Positions 1 to 13,919 of a DNA stretch of 64,000 bases are shown here, in pieces. The notes below the pieces were generated by a model. That model was not told the DNA's origin. It did no database searches and was given only the letters and a program-made list of their open reading frames with translations. The position numbers and the translations under genes are program-made. Positions within the stretch are counted from its first letter, which is position 1. Each line of letters begins with the position of its first letter. Origin of the DNA: Puffinus mauretanicus. Taxonomy: Eukaryota; Chordata; Aves; Procellariiformes; Procellariidae. The DNA is taken from positions 3,472,001 through 3,536,000 of the forward strand of contig JAJKFH010001094.1 in assembly GCA_023333565.1 (NCBI GenBank), read 5' to 3'.

Positions 1-3000
1 ATTTGCTGATAGAGAAAGAAATTGTAGCAGTGCTGGGCCATCCTTTCCCCTTCCTGCTGAGCTGTGTTTTGGTTTACAGCCCCATGGTTTGCCTGAATTA
101 CCAAGACCTCTTGCTGACCTCTTGGCTCCAGCTACCTTGACATGAATTATTTACATTATTAATGTATGAATTAAAAAGAAAATAATCTAAAAATCTGTCA
201 CCATTTAAATATTTAATTAGAAAAAATTACAGGTAGAATAGAAATAATAACATGTGCAATATGCCATACTGAAGTGCTTGTGGGAAGGCACTACCAATAT
301 CTGGCAAGTAATAGACCTATAGAGAAGCTAGTGCCACTTGCCAAACTGGTTGGTAATACTTGGCAATGTCCTCTCTGGAGTGGTTACTAGTAATGTTTCT
401 TGCCAGTGTTCATAAAGAGGTTGCATGCCACAAATTGCTTACATTTGAATGTTTAAAATCTCATGTTATTTGGGTAAGAAAAATGAAAGTCAAATGTTAC
501 AAATGTACTGGTGGGGCAGGGGGCTTACATCTCCTGGAGGACAAATCCCTGGGGCTTCTGGGTTGTATTTGCCATCTTAAAGAAAAATATTTTGTGATAA
601 GGAAGTAGTTAGATGACTTCTGAGGTTACTCCAATTTGGGTAAACGGGCAAGGACTGCAGTAAATAAGCTAAAATAACTTTAAATGTGCAAATATTAATT
701 ATTTCCATTATTTCAGAAAAATGTTTTAGTATATCTCTTATATCTTATGAAAGACAACATTGCCAATACCAGTTTCTCAGGCCCTCAAAGTTGTTTCCCA
801 CATTAAGGGAAAGACTGGTTCTACTTGCTTTGTAGTGTTTTGCATCCATAGGTTCCTGTCCAATAGCAAGAGTTCACATTCGCTTTAAGTGAAAAAGATG
901 TTTTCTGCTACCTCATGACTCCAGGAAACAAACTTATGGAGGGGCTGAAACTCTTCAGTATTGTGAGAAATGTAGGCACTGGGAATGGGATAGTAACTAT
1001 GTAAAAACAGCAATGAAAAACCTCACCCTGAAACTTGTATTAACATCTCTGGGACTTGGAAACAAAGCTGCTCCTCCTGCTGGGGGTTGCTGTTGCCTTG
1101 CAGGCACGAACTCTTGCTGCAGCCTTTAGCTCTAGGAGGTCATTAATACATGCCCTTCTTCCCCAGTGCTGCCTGCTCTCATGAAACCCGTGACAAATAT
1201 AACGTCCTCAAGGACATTACAGTACTATTGTCAAACTTGCTCAATTGGCCAACACTACTTATTTTTCAGTTGCTGTTTTGGTTTGGGTTTAACTTTCTAA
1301 TTGCTGATTCAGAACTAGAAAAGTAAATAAGGCTTTCTGATAAAAACCAGCATACTCTTTTCAACTGGAGACAATCACAAGATTTTAAATCATTTATGTT
1401 AAGAGCTACACTTGGTAAATCTCTGTAGAGGGCTTTTGCAATAGCTGAGGCAGTCTGCAAGAGAAATTCATGGTGCTCAGAACCAGCAGCACTTGTATGA
1501 TCTAGTGTATCATGGCTGGACTCCCAGTGCTCATGATGACCTCATAGAAGTCTTCTGTAAACTGAACTCCATTTTCTTTTCATGTATTTCCGTTACCCAT
1601 TCTCTTAAATAAAACAGATGGTATTTCTGAACATTTGATAAATGTACTGATTTTCAATAATATGATCCTTACAATAATCCTACTTTCAGGTTTAAGTCCA
1701 ATAGCAAGCTTAGAGCTACTGTAAGCGGGTATACTCTTTTCCCCTAACACTGAACCACCTTAGGACTTCATGTATGCCCAAGGCTAAAGGGGACTTCATG
1801 CTGAAACATTCTAAGCTTGTTCAAGTGCTTCAGTATAATTTACACAGCAAATGTAGTAAGACGTGAAGAATATGTAGTTGTTCAAGTTTTGTTACATTTT
1901 GAAGGAGTCTTGCTGAACTGTAAGACTTGAATTAAAACAAATTGACAACTTAATCATTTTCTTTAGTAGCACTTTTATGAGGATTGTTCTCGTGTGGTTA
2001 ATCTAGCTGCTTTTTGAAGGCTGCAGAGTTGTCTTCAAGAGAACTTTAAAATACAGTTTAGTTCTTTCTCTATATCACTTCCGTGTATATGTATTAATTT
2101 CTACTTATTGCTTAAAATGTTAATTAAAAAGATGTGTGAATTAGTCTTAAAATTAGGAAAATAAGATCTTAATTTCTCGTGCTTTCTACAGTAAAAAAGA
2201 TGAAGCTTGGCCTCTTGGCCATGTAGTTCAGCAAAGCTGGCAGAAGCAGCCACTGACTTTGGCAGTGCCTACGCTGGAAGTTGGTGGAAGTGAAGAGAGC
2301 ATCTTAAGACCGTATGGCTATGTGCCTGCCAAGGTCTCTTACTCCTTGCTAGGAATCAGTTATCAGTCATCAGAGTGGTCATTGGATTAGATGACCCTGA
2401 TCTCACCTGGGAGAGCAGGCACTGACCAGGGGACCTGGCTGAAGAAACTGATGCTGCAGCCTAGGAAGTAATGAAGACTTAAGAGCTGGTGGTGTGCAGG
2501 ATATGAGGAAAGTTCAATCTATAGAACGCAAGCTCTAGCTGCTGTTATCACAAGAGCTTCTATGGCTCTGCTTGAAAAACAAGCATAAAAGCAAGGACTT
2601 TTCTGTGAGGATAGAGTAGCTGTTATGCTGGCAAGGGTGGTTCTGCCATTCAAGCATGTCAAAATATAGGATGTCCTTCCAAAAGATGCTGAGAAACTGG
2701 GAGATGAGATGAGCCATGAGAGTGATGGAAGGGCTAGAAAGTAAGATTTATACTGAGAGTCCTGGAGCTTAGTTCCTTTGGCTTAGCAAAGGTTAACAGG
2801 AACCAAAACTAAATTAGAGGACTCATAGGTCTAGCAAACAAGACCATAGGAAATGTCAGCAGCAACAGTAAAAGCTGCATCAATTCTGATTCTGAATACT
2901 GCTGATGCCAACCTGTTGTGAATTCTCTGGATATTTTTAAGTAAAGAATGAAGGCTTGTCTGAAAGATTAAATTCTAATCTGAACATGAAGTAATTCCAT

Positions 3001-6000
3001 GAATTCCCATGGCCTGCGTTATGCAGGAGGTAAGATGAGATAATTAAGAAAAACTGATGCTACAATATATGTAGAGGCACAGCTCTGCACATGTGGGCTT
3101 TGACCATGTGAATATTCCTCACTATTTGACTGGCAGGTGGATTGAGTTATTTGCAGCTACCTTCAGCACTATGGCATGGAGGATGGACAAAGAACTGGTA
3201 CTACTTGGAGCAGCTGAAAGCAGCCTAAGGCTATTAGTTTTCCTGCCTCTCTGGTGTTTGTCTGGTTTATCCATGCTGCACAGTGGCAGCAACTCAACTT
3301 GTAGTGGAGGCTGGACCTACTACTGAACCCATTTCTTTTAGGGCTTCTCCTATGCTCTGAGGGGACACCAAGGTAAAGCCAGTGGTTTGAAGAAAAACAG
3401 GCTGGGGCCTATGGTCAGGCATAAAAATACTGATGCTTGACAGTATTGGACTTATTGGGATAGGGAAGACAATAGGGTAGGAGGAAGAAGTCCCTATAGT
3501 GTATGTATGGCAAGAAAAATAAGCTCCCAGTAACAACTGCTCAGGTATTATCCTGGAGACTTCTCTGGAAGTGTTAGGAATTGGTAGGAAAGGAGCTGTG
3601 AGCAAACCCAGCAAACATCATCATGACATTAGATAAACTGTGGTGTGCCTGCAGGCTGTGTGCTGATCTGCAGATGTCACCACTCCTCTCCTCTTAAGAC
3701 ACAGTTGTTGGAAAAGCTATGGGGAAGGTATTTCAGGATTGCTACAGAATTGTTCCCATTCAAGGGAGGTACAAATTGAGATTCTTCAGTTTTCTCTCAC
3801 AAGCTAAAGAAAGAATGTGGTACAGACTTAGTCATGGATGGACTGGAGAGAGTCAGCAGTGAATGTCTACTCATATCTACTCATCAGGCTCTTCTGATGG
3901 AGAGTGGCTTTGAAAAGGAAAAGTACTTTTCCAGGGAGGGCATAATGAAGTGGCAGAACTCATTGGTGGAGGATGCTGTAGAGGCCAGAAGTACAGCAAG
4001 GCTAAGGAAAAGTGATAAGAGAACAAGACCAGCTGCAGATGTTGAACCTAATACTGTCAACACAGATTTTTTTCAGCTCCAGAAGTCCCTGGACTCCTTA
4101 CTGCCTTGGGGGGGCACATTTGGAAAAAGGTTACTGTGTATTTGACATGTTTCTTTTAATTTTTCCCTAAGCGAGACTCTTAAGAGGCAAGTGATGGGGA
4201 AGAGCAGCTCTCTATGCTGCTCTTGCTAAGTCCCAGTGAAAAGAAATCTACTGTTGGGAGAAGTAAAAAGTGGGGGAAGGTAGCACAACGTAGTGAAGGG
4301 GAGGGAGCTGGGACGTCAGGGAGGTAACATGGCTATCAGGGCACAGAGGGAGCGGTGGAAGATAATACCTTGCTCTGAGGTCTCAAGGAGGTATCTGTGG
4401 CCCTGCCTGAGCATCTGCCACTGCTGGAAAAACAGGATACAGGTGGATCTTGTTTGACTCAGTGTGATTGTCCTCAGGATCTTAACAGCACAAATGTGCT
4501 CCTGGCATGCCTGGGTGATGTCAGTCATGTAGGATAGCTTCTGCCAGTGGAATAAGCTGCAGTGGACCACTCTTCTAGAGATGTGGTCTAAACTATTTCA
4601 GGAAAAGGGTGAGATCCAGAAACCTTCATGTTTAAATGGGATATATGTCTCTTAAATATTTCTTCTGCCAATAAAAATAATTTCCTGAACAACTGATTTT
4701 TAAAGGCAATTAATTGTTATTGAAAATGGATTTGATCTGCATTCTCTGATGCTGTATATGCAGATCACGTATCCACAGTCTGCATGCAAACTGAAATCTC
4801 CTTCCTTGAGATTCTTCTATTTAAATCAAAAAGTAAAAGGACAGATCTTTGGCTAATACTGATCATTAATTCCATTAACAAACCAGTTGCAGAACTGGCC
4901 CAACATGCACAAAACATCATGGTAGTTTCCTAAGTGAATTACCTGGATTTCTTGCTAAGATTTCTTGCCTTACTAAATTTCTCCTGCTTTTGAAATGCTT
5001 TATTCTCCTTTGGTATTGGCACTCCCTGTCTTTTGCCCACATGGCTGGGTCAGCCTAGTCACTCCCCATCTTTGCTGTTCTGAAGAGCAATTCCTCTGTA
5101 TATTGGCATTATTTTTCTGATGTTTAGAACAAAGGAAGTTGTTCTCAGGAAAGGAAAACGCACCTGGGAGGGTAGAGAAATAAATCTGAAGTGTTGTGGT
5201 TTTTTTTTTTGTAAGGAGCAGTTTAAATTCTGATTATGATCTGTTCATGTTGTGGAAAAAGTAAATGTCTCTGTTCCCACCCAAAAAGGGGACTTCTCTT
5301 TCTAGTGGCAATTCTGCTTGGCCTGGTGACTAAATCCACTACATCCATGGAAAGGACAAGATTTCCTGCACAACTGAGTTCTGAACCGCCTACCCCATCA
5401 TTTAATTCTGCCTCATGACAGCAAATGTCAGACTAAATCTCTTTTCCTTTCACATGAAACAACTTCTGGCATAAAAGCTCCAGAAACCAATTGCATAAGT
5501 GTCCATGTAAACCCTTGCTTTTTATTAATCAACCTCTTGTACCTAAAAGATGAATTGGAGTTCTTGAGCTACAAAAAAAAAAAACAACCAAACCACCCCA
5601 CTTGGAAGCTCACAGCTACTGTCATGGCTGTGAAAGCCATGAAAAGGTCACTGGCTTGCATAGCTGTACTGCTCTTCCAGGAAGCAATGCTTTTGGGGCT
5701 GCATATTTTTAGACATTACCAGAAACAAAAACTTGTGCTGTAGAAGAAAACAAGATTGCAGTAATGAGTGACAAAATGGTATTCAAACTAATCTGTTTCT
5801 TTAACCTTGCATTTGTATGCTTATTGAACACAACACTTAACCGCTGCTACATGTTTTAAATCAGTGGTGAGATCTAGGTGGATGAATCCGTCCCAGGTTA
5901 ATTAAATGTTTTGTTAAAATTCACTGGGCTGGTCCTTAGCTGCTACAAACCTGCCACAAGTAATGTAGGACAGGGCTAGGCTAATGGAGGTGAGAATCTA

Positions 6001-6497
6001 ATCTAATTAATTAAACCACACTTTTCCACCCAAGCTATGTGTGTGATGCCAAGGAAGGAACTGCCTAATCCCACCTTTCCTTTTTTTATTACCAGCAGTA
6101 TGCTTGCAGGGAGGTCTGCAAGACTTATTACAGGCAATGAGGTAGTATTGCAAAGCTATCCGTAATATATAGAAGTAAAACTGAATGATAAGAATAAAAA
6201 TTGTCTAAAGAAGGAAATCACAGGATGTATCATCAGCAAGTGATTAAGTTGGTGGGTGGTTCTTTCAGATGACTTTTGTTTCCAGAAGTGTCTGGTTTAG
6301 TGCTTCTGTATTTTGTATTCAGTGTTGAATGTTTTCCTGTTTGGCTAAAAGGGATCCTTCAAAGTGCCTCACACTGGGCATTCAAAATCACTAGTGATAG
6401 TTGAAAAGCTGCATCCTGGCTTAATGTACAATGATCTGAAGATTGTTTTTTGAAAAAAAAAACCCAAACGCAAAACTTTGTAAATTATGTTACAATG
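1..6497. other. AT-rich non-coding DNA, no gene recognised
   Basis: I see no exon, RNA gene or identifiable transposon here. Open frames are all about 100 codons or shorter, show no known domain, and look like chance frames. A short T run lies near 5,201-5,211 and an A run near 5,573-5,584. The block resembles ordinary avian intergenic or intronic DNA. Degraded repeats too old to recognise by eye could be present. Confidence 0.6.
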
Positions 6498-6545
6498 ACA
6501 AGATATTGATATTCAGCTAGCACAAGATATTGATATTCAGCTAGC
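6498..6545. repeat. Perfect 24-bp tandem duplication
   Basis: Two identical 24-bp units lie directly head to tail, 6,498-6,521 and 6,522-6,545. Each contains GATATTGATATTCAGCTAGC-like sequence. The absence of any mismatch suggests a recent replication-slippage duplication. No coding frame is involved. Confidence 0.9.
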
Positions 6546-9544
6546 TAGTGCCATTCAAAAAATTGGAATGCCAGTTCCATCAAATAAAATCAAGATGCGA
6601 TGCCACATCCATCCAGAAGCTGGAGCAGGGTTTCTACAGGAATAGTCCAAAAAGTTAGAGTACTACACGTTGCTTTTTAGTGCTAGTTCAACAGAATACC
6701 TGCCCAGTGTGTAAGTATAGACATACCCAGGGGAGGGGTAGCATTTATTTTAGTGATTGCACATCTTACTCATGTAGTTGACCATGAGGAGGTCTTCAGA
6801 AACAGTTTCTAAAATAATCATCTTTCCAAAGAGGGACAGGAAACATCCTTTATTTCTGAAAGGTAACTAGGACTGCAGAGGTGCAGGCTGCATCTTACCA
6901 CCCTGAAAACTCTGTATCCTGAAGCTAATGGTGTGGCTCAAAGGTGTGATAAGAACTTGTGACTTGTTACAGCAGCTCTTGTCAAAATAGATTACTTGTA
7001 GCTCTTTCATGTTGGTGTACCTTCTGTAGGCAGTGAATGGGCAAAATTCACTTGAACTGCTGTAGGGAACAATAGACCTTATAGAGTTAAGGCTGCATCC
7101 AGATTTATTCAGGCATAAACTAGAGCAGAACTCCACCAGAACCAGAGCTTTGATAGAGACCTGAATGGGTAACAGCTTTCAATACTTCACATAATGCAGT
7201 GGTATAGAGCCCCTAATCTCATCCCCATTTCCAAGAAGGCTGCATATGTTTTGTTTTTATCATGATCCAGGGGGATCCTTTGCAAGGTGGAAAGGATAGT
7301 TTGCTTCCCACACTCCTCAATCCAGAGGAGGCCTTGTGTAGAAGCCTGGTGTCTAATGTGTCACTGCTGGGGATGAGCTGTGGCCTTTCACGAAAAGGTT
7401 CCGAGACTGTCAAAGACCTGAGGCTTTCAGGCTTTCTGCACTCTGTGGTGGTAGAAGCTCTCTGTGCTTCCAGATATCACTGATTGAAGTAACCTATGTC
7501 CCTCTTCACCCCAGGCTTTTGTTTGCACCAGTTCATTTTGAGACAGTATGGGCAAATGGATTTAAGATTGTCACATTCTCAAGACACTTCTGATGATGGA
7601 ATAAATAGATCAGAAACGAAATGCTAGGACTGTAGAAATACTTGGCTTCTTGGGAATCCTTCCCTTATAAGACTTTGAGAAGAGAGGGTCTGGCTCACTC
7701 TCTTTCAATCCTGTATCTATTGTAGCTGCTACATATAACCTAGCGACCTTGTGTCTACAGTTATGTTGTATCCTGGAATTGTGCATTACCTTCTCATGCA
7801 TCCCCTGAGTTATGCTGACATGAATTATTTTTAATCAAAAATGTTTTTAGCCTTTTGAAACTTAATTCAGGATTTCCAGAAGGATGGGGAGAGACTCCAG
7901 TAGCAGGGTTACAATGCTTTTGGTGCATCCTGATAGGGTGGGTTTTGTGGACTATGGAAGGGTGTTTGAAGAAAGTAACACAAGCTTACTAGACGCTGTT
8001 GCCCAAATCTGGAATGGACTCAGCTTGAGGTGTAGGCAAAGCTTACTTGCTGCATTTATATCAGCCAGTGCTGTGACTGAGTATCCTTAACAACCTTGTG
8101 CCCCAAATATTGGACTCATGTCTGAATGAAGTCTACGCTTAGACTAGGTTACACTATAGGACAATCCATCTGCTTAGCCCTCTGCAGACAGACTGGGAAC
8201 TGCTCTACCTGTGCTCTGAACCACCTGGACACACCAGACTGATGCAAAGGCTCTGTGTTCCCAAAGGCTCTTCGCGGTGCCTTGGCAGAGCTTGTGGTGT
8301 TCTGGCTTGGAGCTGAGGCGGAGCAAGGACAGGTCTGGGCAGCCCTGCTCCTCTGCTGAGCACTCTGCCAGACTTGAGGAAGGGCAGATCTGAGCAGGAG
8401 AATCCAAACCTGTGCTCCCTTTTCCACACAAATATTCCATATGCTGTGGGCTTTCAAAGCAGCTGCTGACATCCTCAGTTGTTAGCTTGCATATGAAGTA
8501 CTGGATATGGGGGCTCTCTCTATCATTGTCCCCAAACTCTCTAAAGCCAAACATGTGGTAGGCTGTACTTTCAAGTATGCTAGTCTGTTTTTAAAGGGGG
8601 AAGGACAAAAGAAAAGCAAATTCTGGGTTTCTTTCCTGAAGAGTTAAGATAAAGGCTGAAGAAGGTGAGATTAAGTCTTTGGGGATGACAGGGAGGGAGA
8701 TTGTGGAAAATAGCTTAAAAATACAGCTTGGGATTTTTTCTAGCTGATAATCACAGAAGCTATTGGAGGCTTTAAAATTGGCTGTCTGTATAATTTTCTG
8801 ACAAATGAGCTGAGTGGTTACAATATAGGTTATGACAAATGTATTACAAAGTCGTCTTATGAGCCATTATTGTTACATGTCAGTACTACGACTGGTGGAA
8901 GGAAATTGCATTTTCATCAAATGAAGCAACAGGAGGGACAAAAATATCTTGCTATGCTTTGGATAATCTAGTGAGACAGCAAACTAACAAATATTGATGG
9001 GAGTCTGACACACATCCTTTGCTAGCAGAGTTAAAGAATTGTAACTATAAATTGATTCCCATGAACAGTAGTTAGGACATCTTAAAAATTCCTAAAGAGG
9101 CTTCCCTATTAATTATAACCTGAAAAACAAATGCAAACCTGAAGTAGTTTTTTTCCAATATGTTATCCATTCCCATGGTATTTTCAAGTTCCAGCTGCCG
9201 TAGCAGCGCTGTTCTTCAGTGCATCTATACTGGGCTAAATCCCACTCACCTTAATCACATCAGCAGTACCACTAATGTCTGTGAAGGATTTGCCCCACTA
9301 AACTGGTATAGGGTTTGTTTTGATTTCAACAATTTAATGACCTCTTGCAATACTACATTGCAAGCTAGAATTAAACAACAAATCTCCAAATTTTGAGACA
9401 TAGAAAGAACATGCTGAAGGAAGAGAAGAAAGGAAGAAATATGTCTGGCGCTTGTGTGTGTGAAAAGAATAGGTAATATTTTCAAAACTTTTCAGCTGTC
9501 TGACTTAAAATGCTGTCTGAGAAAAATGAAATTTCTCTTAGGGG
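6546..9544. other. Non-coding DNA, no gene recognised
   Basis: No exon or repeat family is recognised. The part around 8,160-8,550 is somewhat more GC-rich than its surroundings and carries overlapping open frames on the - strand (up to 126 codons). None shows a recognisable domain, and the composition alone explains the lack of stops. Confidence 0.55.
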
Positions 9545-9547
9545 AAT

Positions 9548-9640
9548 TAGAGAGTTAGAACTTCTGGGCTCTTGTTCCAACTTCTCTGCCAACTTTCGGC
9601 ATGACCTTGGCTACAGCATGTGCCTCAGCACAGTCACTTA
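9548..9640 (+). repeat. MIR-like ancient SINE fragment
   Basis: The order of words follows the MIR core: a CTGGGCTCTTGTTCC-like block, then CTCTGCCA, then TGACCTTGG at 9,602-9,610, then GTGCCTCAG. This is how the MIR core reads in its sense orientation. The copy is diverged and short of the 3' end. The assignment is from remembered family sequence, so the boundaries are approximate. Confidence 0.55.
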
Positions 9641-12600
9641 CAGGAAGGATACTTAAACTGTCTGAGATGCTAACCAAACTTCACATTACCATTGTTTGCC
9701 CTCACTTCACAGCTGTCCATTATGTGAAGGCTCGAGGGCTGGGTAGCACACTATTCTCAATTTCTGTTCCAGCTTATCCAGCTGGAATGAACCTGTACAA
9801 ACTGGTATCTCTGTATAAAAACACTCACTTACTCTGCTCTAAACAGCCACTGAAATATTAAAATCCTAACATTACATTTTTGGGGCACTCAGTTTAGGAT
9901 AATATGTATCAAAGCAACAATAGGAAAGTTTTGGACCTAGAGGATATCTGGGCCATGAATTTTATGAGAGGAAAAGGGCTAAAGACTTAGGAAGGAGAGT
10001 CAGAAAGGTCTAAGTGTTAGAAAAATCTTACTTCTGCATCAACACAGGGCAGGCAGTGTTGTGACAAAGTTTTACTTGGTTTGAAGGATGGCAGACCATG
10101 ATCCTGGGGAGAGATTGCTTCCTATAGTCAGACTTGTGTGGTATGCAGAGCTCAAGTCACTTGCCTACATATTATTCTAATGCCATTCTGGCAGGAAAAC
10201 ACAGGTTCCCGGTGTGATTGATTCTTACTTCTTAAAGTCCAACCTAACCCCCAGTTGATTAGCTGACAGGATGATAATAGCAGGTTATTATCGTTATTCT
10301 TCCTTAGCCCCAGCCCTCATCCTGAAATGTCAGCCTAATGGCCAAGAGATAGGACTATTAAATTCTACAATTGTGTTAGTAGGTTATTTCCCCATTTGTT
10401 GGTTCCTATTGAGACATATTATCCATATTCATTGGAAGCTTACAAATTGTTACAAAGATTTTTGCTTGGATCCCTCTAAGAGGGGTATCTCTTAATTAAG
10501 GGATAGATTCAAGAAAATTGTGTAAGGACATGATTTTTTCCCTTTGTTTTTCCTTGTAATACTGCTCTTGTTGTTCCTTTTTCTTTTTTCCTGAATCTGG
10601 GATGCCTGCGGAGATAATGTACTTCAAGTGATCTAACACCTTGAGGAGAGGAAGTTCAAAGCTCTGTCATTATTCCATCTTCGTAAAGATGGAATTGTAG
10701 AACAGACCTCTGTAGAGAAGATGTTTTGAAGTAGCCAAGGACAGAAAATGCTGTTGCAGAAGTGGACCAGAGATGGTGCAAATGCAAAGCTAATGGGAAA
10801 GGGATTGCAGGGCTTTTCGATGAAAGGGTGTTCACCTTGAGACATTGTAAAGAGAGAGGGATTCTTGCAAAGCTTGCACTTTTTAAAGAGTAATTTTAAG
10901 TATTTTCAGGCAAGCCCACTGAATTGCTGGTTGCTTGTAGAAATCCTTACACTTTGGAAGTTCTTAGATTTAAGGGTTTACTTCTGGCATTTTATACTTA
11001 CCTGTGACACAAATGTAAGTATAAAGGAAATTGGGACAGGTACATGATCTCAACTGCTTTAACAGGGAGCTTGTTGTTAATGGTGACACAGCTCCACTGT
11101 TCTGCCATACACTTTCATCTTACCTGTGCTCCTGAAATACTCTAATGGATTTTAAAGCATAACTAGCTATTTGTGGGATGGGATACACTGTTCCTGGCCC
11201 ACCAGACATCAGACATCAAACAGCTGGCTGTTGTGTATCTGAACATGCCTTTAAGTACCACAGGGTCAGAAAACGTAAGCAGAGTGTACTGCACCTGGGA
11301 TTCACTGTGACTGGTAGTTATATGGGCTCTGCTTTCTCTTGCATATGTGCAGCTGAGTCAATTTGTTTCCAAGTTGCTCCTTACAGAACTCAAGACCATT
11401 TAAAATGTGCTTGCATCTGAGTATGGTCGAACATGCATTTTCTGTATTGGGTTCTTGGACTGGTTTTGACCAAGATCTCAGCTTCTGCTTTTGGCTCTCC
11501 ATTTCACTTGCATGCAGTATTTGAAAGGATGATACCTTTCAGTGCTAATGGACCATCCCTATTTTCCACCTGAGTTTCCAAACTTTTTTGGCATTCCAGA
11601 ACTCTTCTAATCTCTCATTTTCATGTGGCATTTTTTCCTACACTACAACTATGAAATGTCCACTTGGAACAATCAGAATGTGTATGCTGTTCACAGGGAA
11701 TGGATCTGCAGAGGGAATGCTCAGGAAGGAAATAGAGTAGGTGCAGAACTAAATCAAAGCTATTATTTTGCTCAAATTGAGTGTCAGTGACACTCACTCA
11801 GTATTTCACAACAAACTTATTTAAACCACTAAGATACTAGAGAAAATTCTGTAGTGCAGTGTGTATCACTGCTGAGTCAGAAGGCTCAATGACTGTAACA
11901 TCCACTAGGTATTTCACAGTGTACTGTTATCTTTTGACAAATTGCTTCTTGACCCTCCATAAGGTTGCTGTAAAAGTACACTGGCTTTCCAGGCAAGTGA
12001 ATAGGGTCACTGGAACACTTTCTCATGCAGCCTGAGCAGTAGCTGTTCCTGCTCTGTAGCTATGACTTTCAAAGTCTTTTCCCAAGACTATGAACACTGT
12101 ATTCCTTTCTAAATAACCTTTCCTTGCTGAGGTAAATTGATTGGTTCTTGAGTGAGTCAGTAATAACAAGGATTGCTCAAAAAATTATGTTCTTGTTTGG
12201 CAAAGGGTTGCTCTGAACTCTGGAGAATAACATCCTATTCTCGTTATGTCTTCTATTTCCTCAGCTATCCTACTGTCACTGACTTTTGCGTGACAGCCAT
12301 ATCTCAAGGACAGTTCTTTTTACAAAGAGAGCAACTGCTAGCTTGCTTCAATTTGAGTTTTCTAGAACAGCTCAAGTGCAAGAATTGTATGTATATGAAA
12401 GTAGGAAATGGCAGTAGCGTCCTCTACTGTGATCTGGAATTTGTCGGTAAATGTTGAGACAAGCCTATTGAAACACTGAAATGTGAGCTGCAGCCATGAT
12501 GTGAGATAATTAAGGAAATAATATAAAGAAAAGTGTATCAATAATCAGGAAAAGTTCCATAATCAATAAAATGTCAATGTTTTATATTTTACTTTAACAG

Positions 12601-13914
12601 CATATGTTTAGATGTAGTACTTCTGGCCTGGCTATTTGCCTACACTTAAAAGCTTTTTTAAAATAAAAATTAAGCCATTGAACAATAACCTTATCCCAAA
12701 CTCAGATATTTTTTTTTTTAGAACCAAATAAAGTTTTCAAATTGTTTAAATACGAAGAAATACTTCCAACTTCCCTACTTCATAGCACATCTCTTCATAA
12801 TGGATTAAGAGTTGTGAAACAAGTGTTGAAGTAATCAGATGGCATAATCCAAAATGTACATCATAACCCAAAATAAGTCTATCGTCAAGTCATGAAAAAT
12901 TTAGCCCTGTAAAAGCTAGTCTTGAATGTGAAGTTTGTTCACTTCCATATCTTTGTGATATACTTTTAAAAACATTTTGAGAAAGGATTAGAAAAATTAT
13001 ACTTCAGAGAAAACACTTCCAAATATCTCCTGTGGATTAATCATAAAATAGGACACTTCCTGATTAGGAAAGTATTATGAGACATAGCAGATTGGGTAGT
13101 AATGACAACAATGGATTACACAGAATGACTCTGTTTAGGAAGAACATGTACATAAAATAATTTCTGTATGGTAAACAGCACTCAAGTATTTTAGATATCT
13201 GTAGATATATGCTGTAATATCCTAAGCTAAGAAAAGATTTTAATCTATATACAAGCACAGGCAAACTGAAAAGTAAGTTGCTACATGGACAAGTTAGGTT
13301 TCTATTCAGAATGTGGTGCATTAAATTGAGCAGGATTGTACTGACAAGGTTTTCTTCCTCTCTCACCCCTTGTTGTCTCCTAGAAATAGCTCAGCTACTG
13401 TCCCCTGTTCTGCTAATGTTTTGTGATGTGTCCCAGACATCCCCATAATCCAAATGATTGCTGGAAGTTTGGGCCTATTAAATCTTTGCTGTAAAGCTTT
13501 CCCTATTAGAAATTCTATAGGATCCTGTCTCAGAGACAGGAATTCGGCAGTGGAAAGAAAGGCAAGAATCTGATGCATTTTTTAGCTATTCTCTTTAGAA
13601 ACAATTCCTCTGTACACTTTTAAAAGAATATCAGAAAAGCATCCTTGGGTAGGTCCTTGGATATCTTTTGTATGTTCTCGATGAAACATTAGAAGAATGT
13701 CTAATACAGCTGGGCATATCTGGGATAACTCCAATAAATCAAGAGGATTTAAGCTAGTGAAATCAGAAGTGTACCTATTAACTGACAAGGGGTCTGCCAC
13801 TGGAGAACTGAGAAATTCAGTAATGCTTATTTTCCAATTACAATTCTGCAGCTTGTGCCTGTCATTTGTTTTCTTAAAAATACTTGGAAATATCATGAGA
13901 GGTCATATTTTTTC
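9641..13914. other. Non-coding DNA, no gene recognised
   Basis: The block is AT-rich with scattered short open frames and no recognisable domain. Around 13,370-13,890 several - strand frames of 70-105 codons lie one after another, but neither the predicted protein nor any splice signal supports a gene. Nothing else stands out up to the LTR target duplication at 13,915. Confidence 0.55.
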
Positions 13915-13919
13915 CTGTG
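13915..13919. repeat. 5-bp target site duplication CTGTG, left copy
   Basis: CTGTG immediately precedes the TGTCATGG terminus of the solo LTR and is repeated directly after its CA terminus at 14,519-14,523. A 5-bp duplication is usual for ERVL and some ERV1 insertions. Confidence 0.9.

Noticed and set aside
8174..8554. 126-codon minus-strand frame with overlapping neighbours
   Set aside because: Explained by a modest local rise in GC; no domain and several frames open together.
13363..13896. Run of adjacent minus-strand frames that might be a processed pseudogene
   Set aside because: I could not match the translation to any protein and see no poly-A tail or target duplication. It remains unassigned and is not called.
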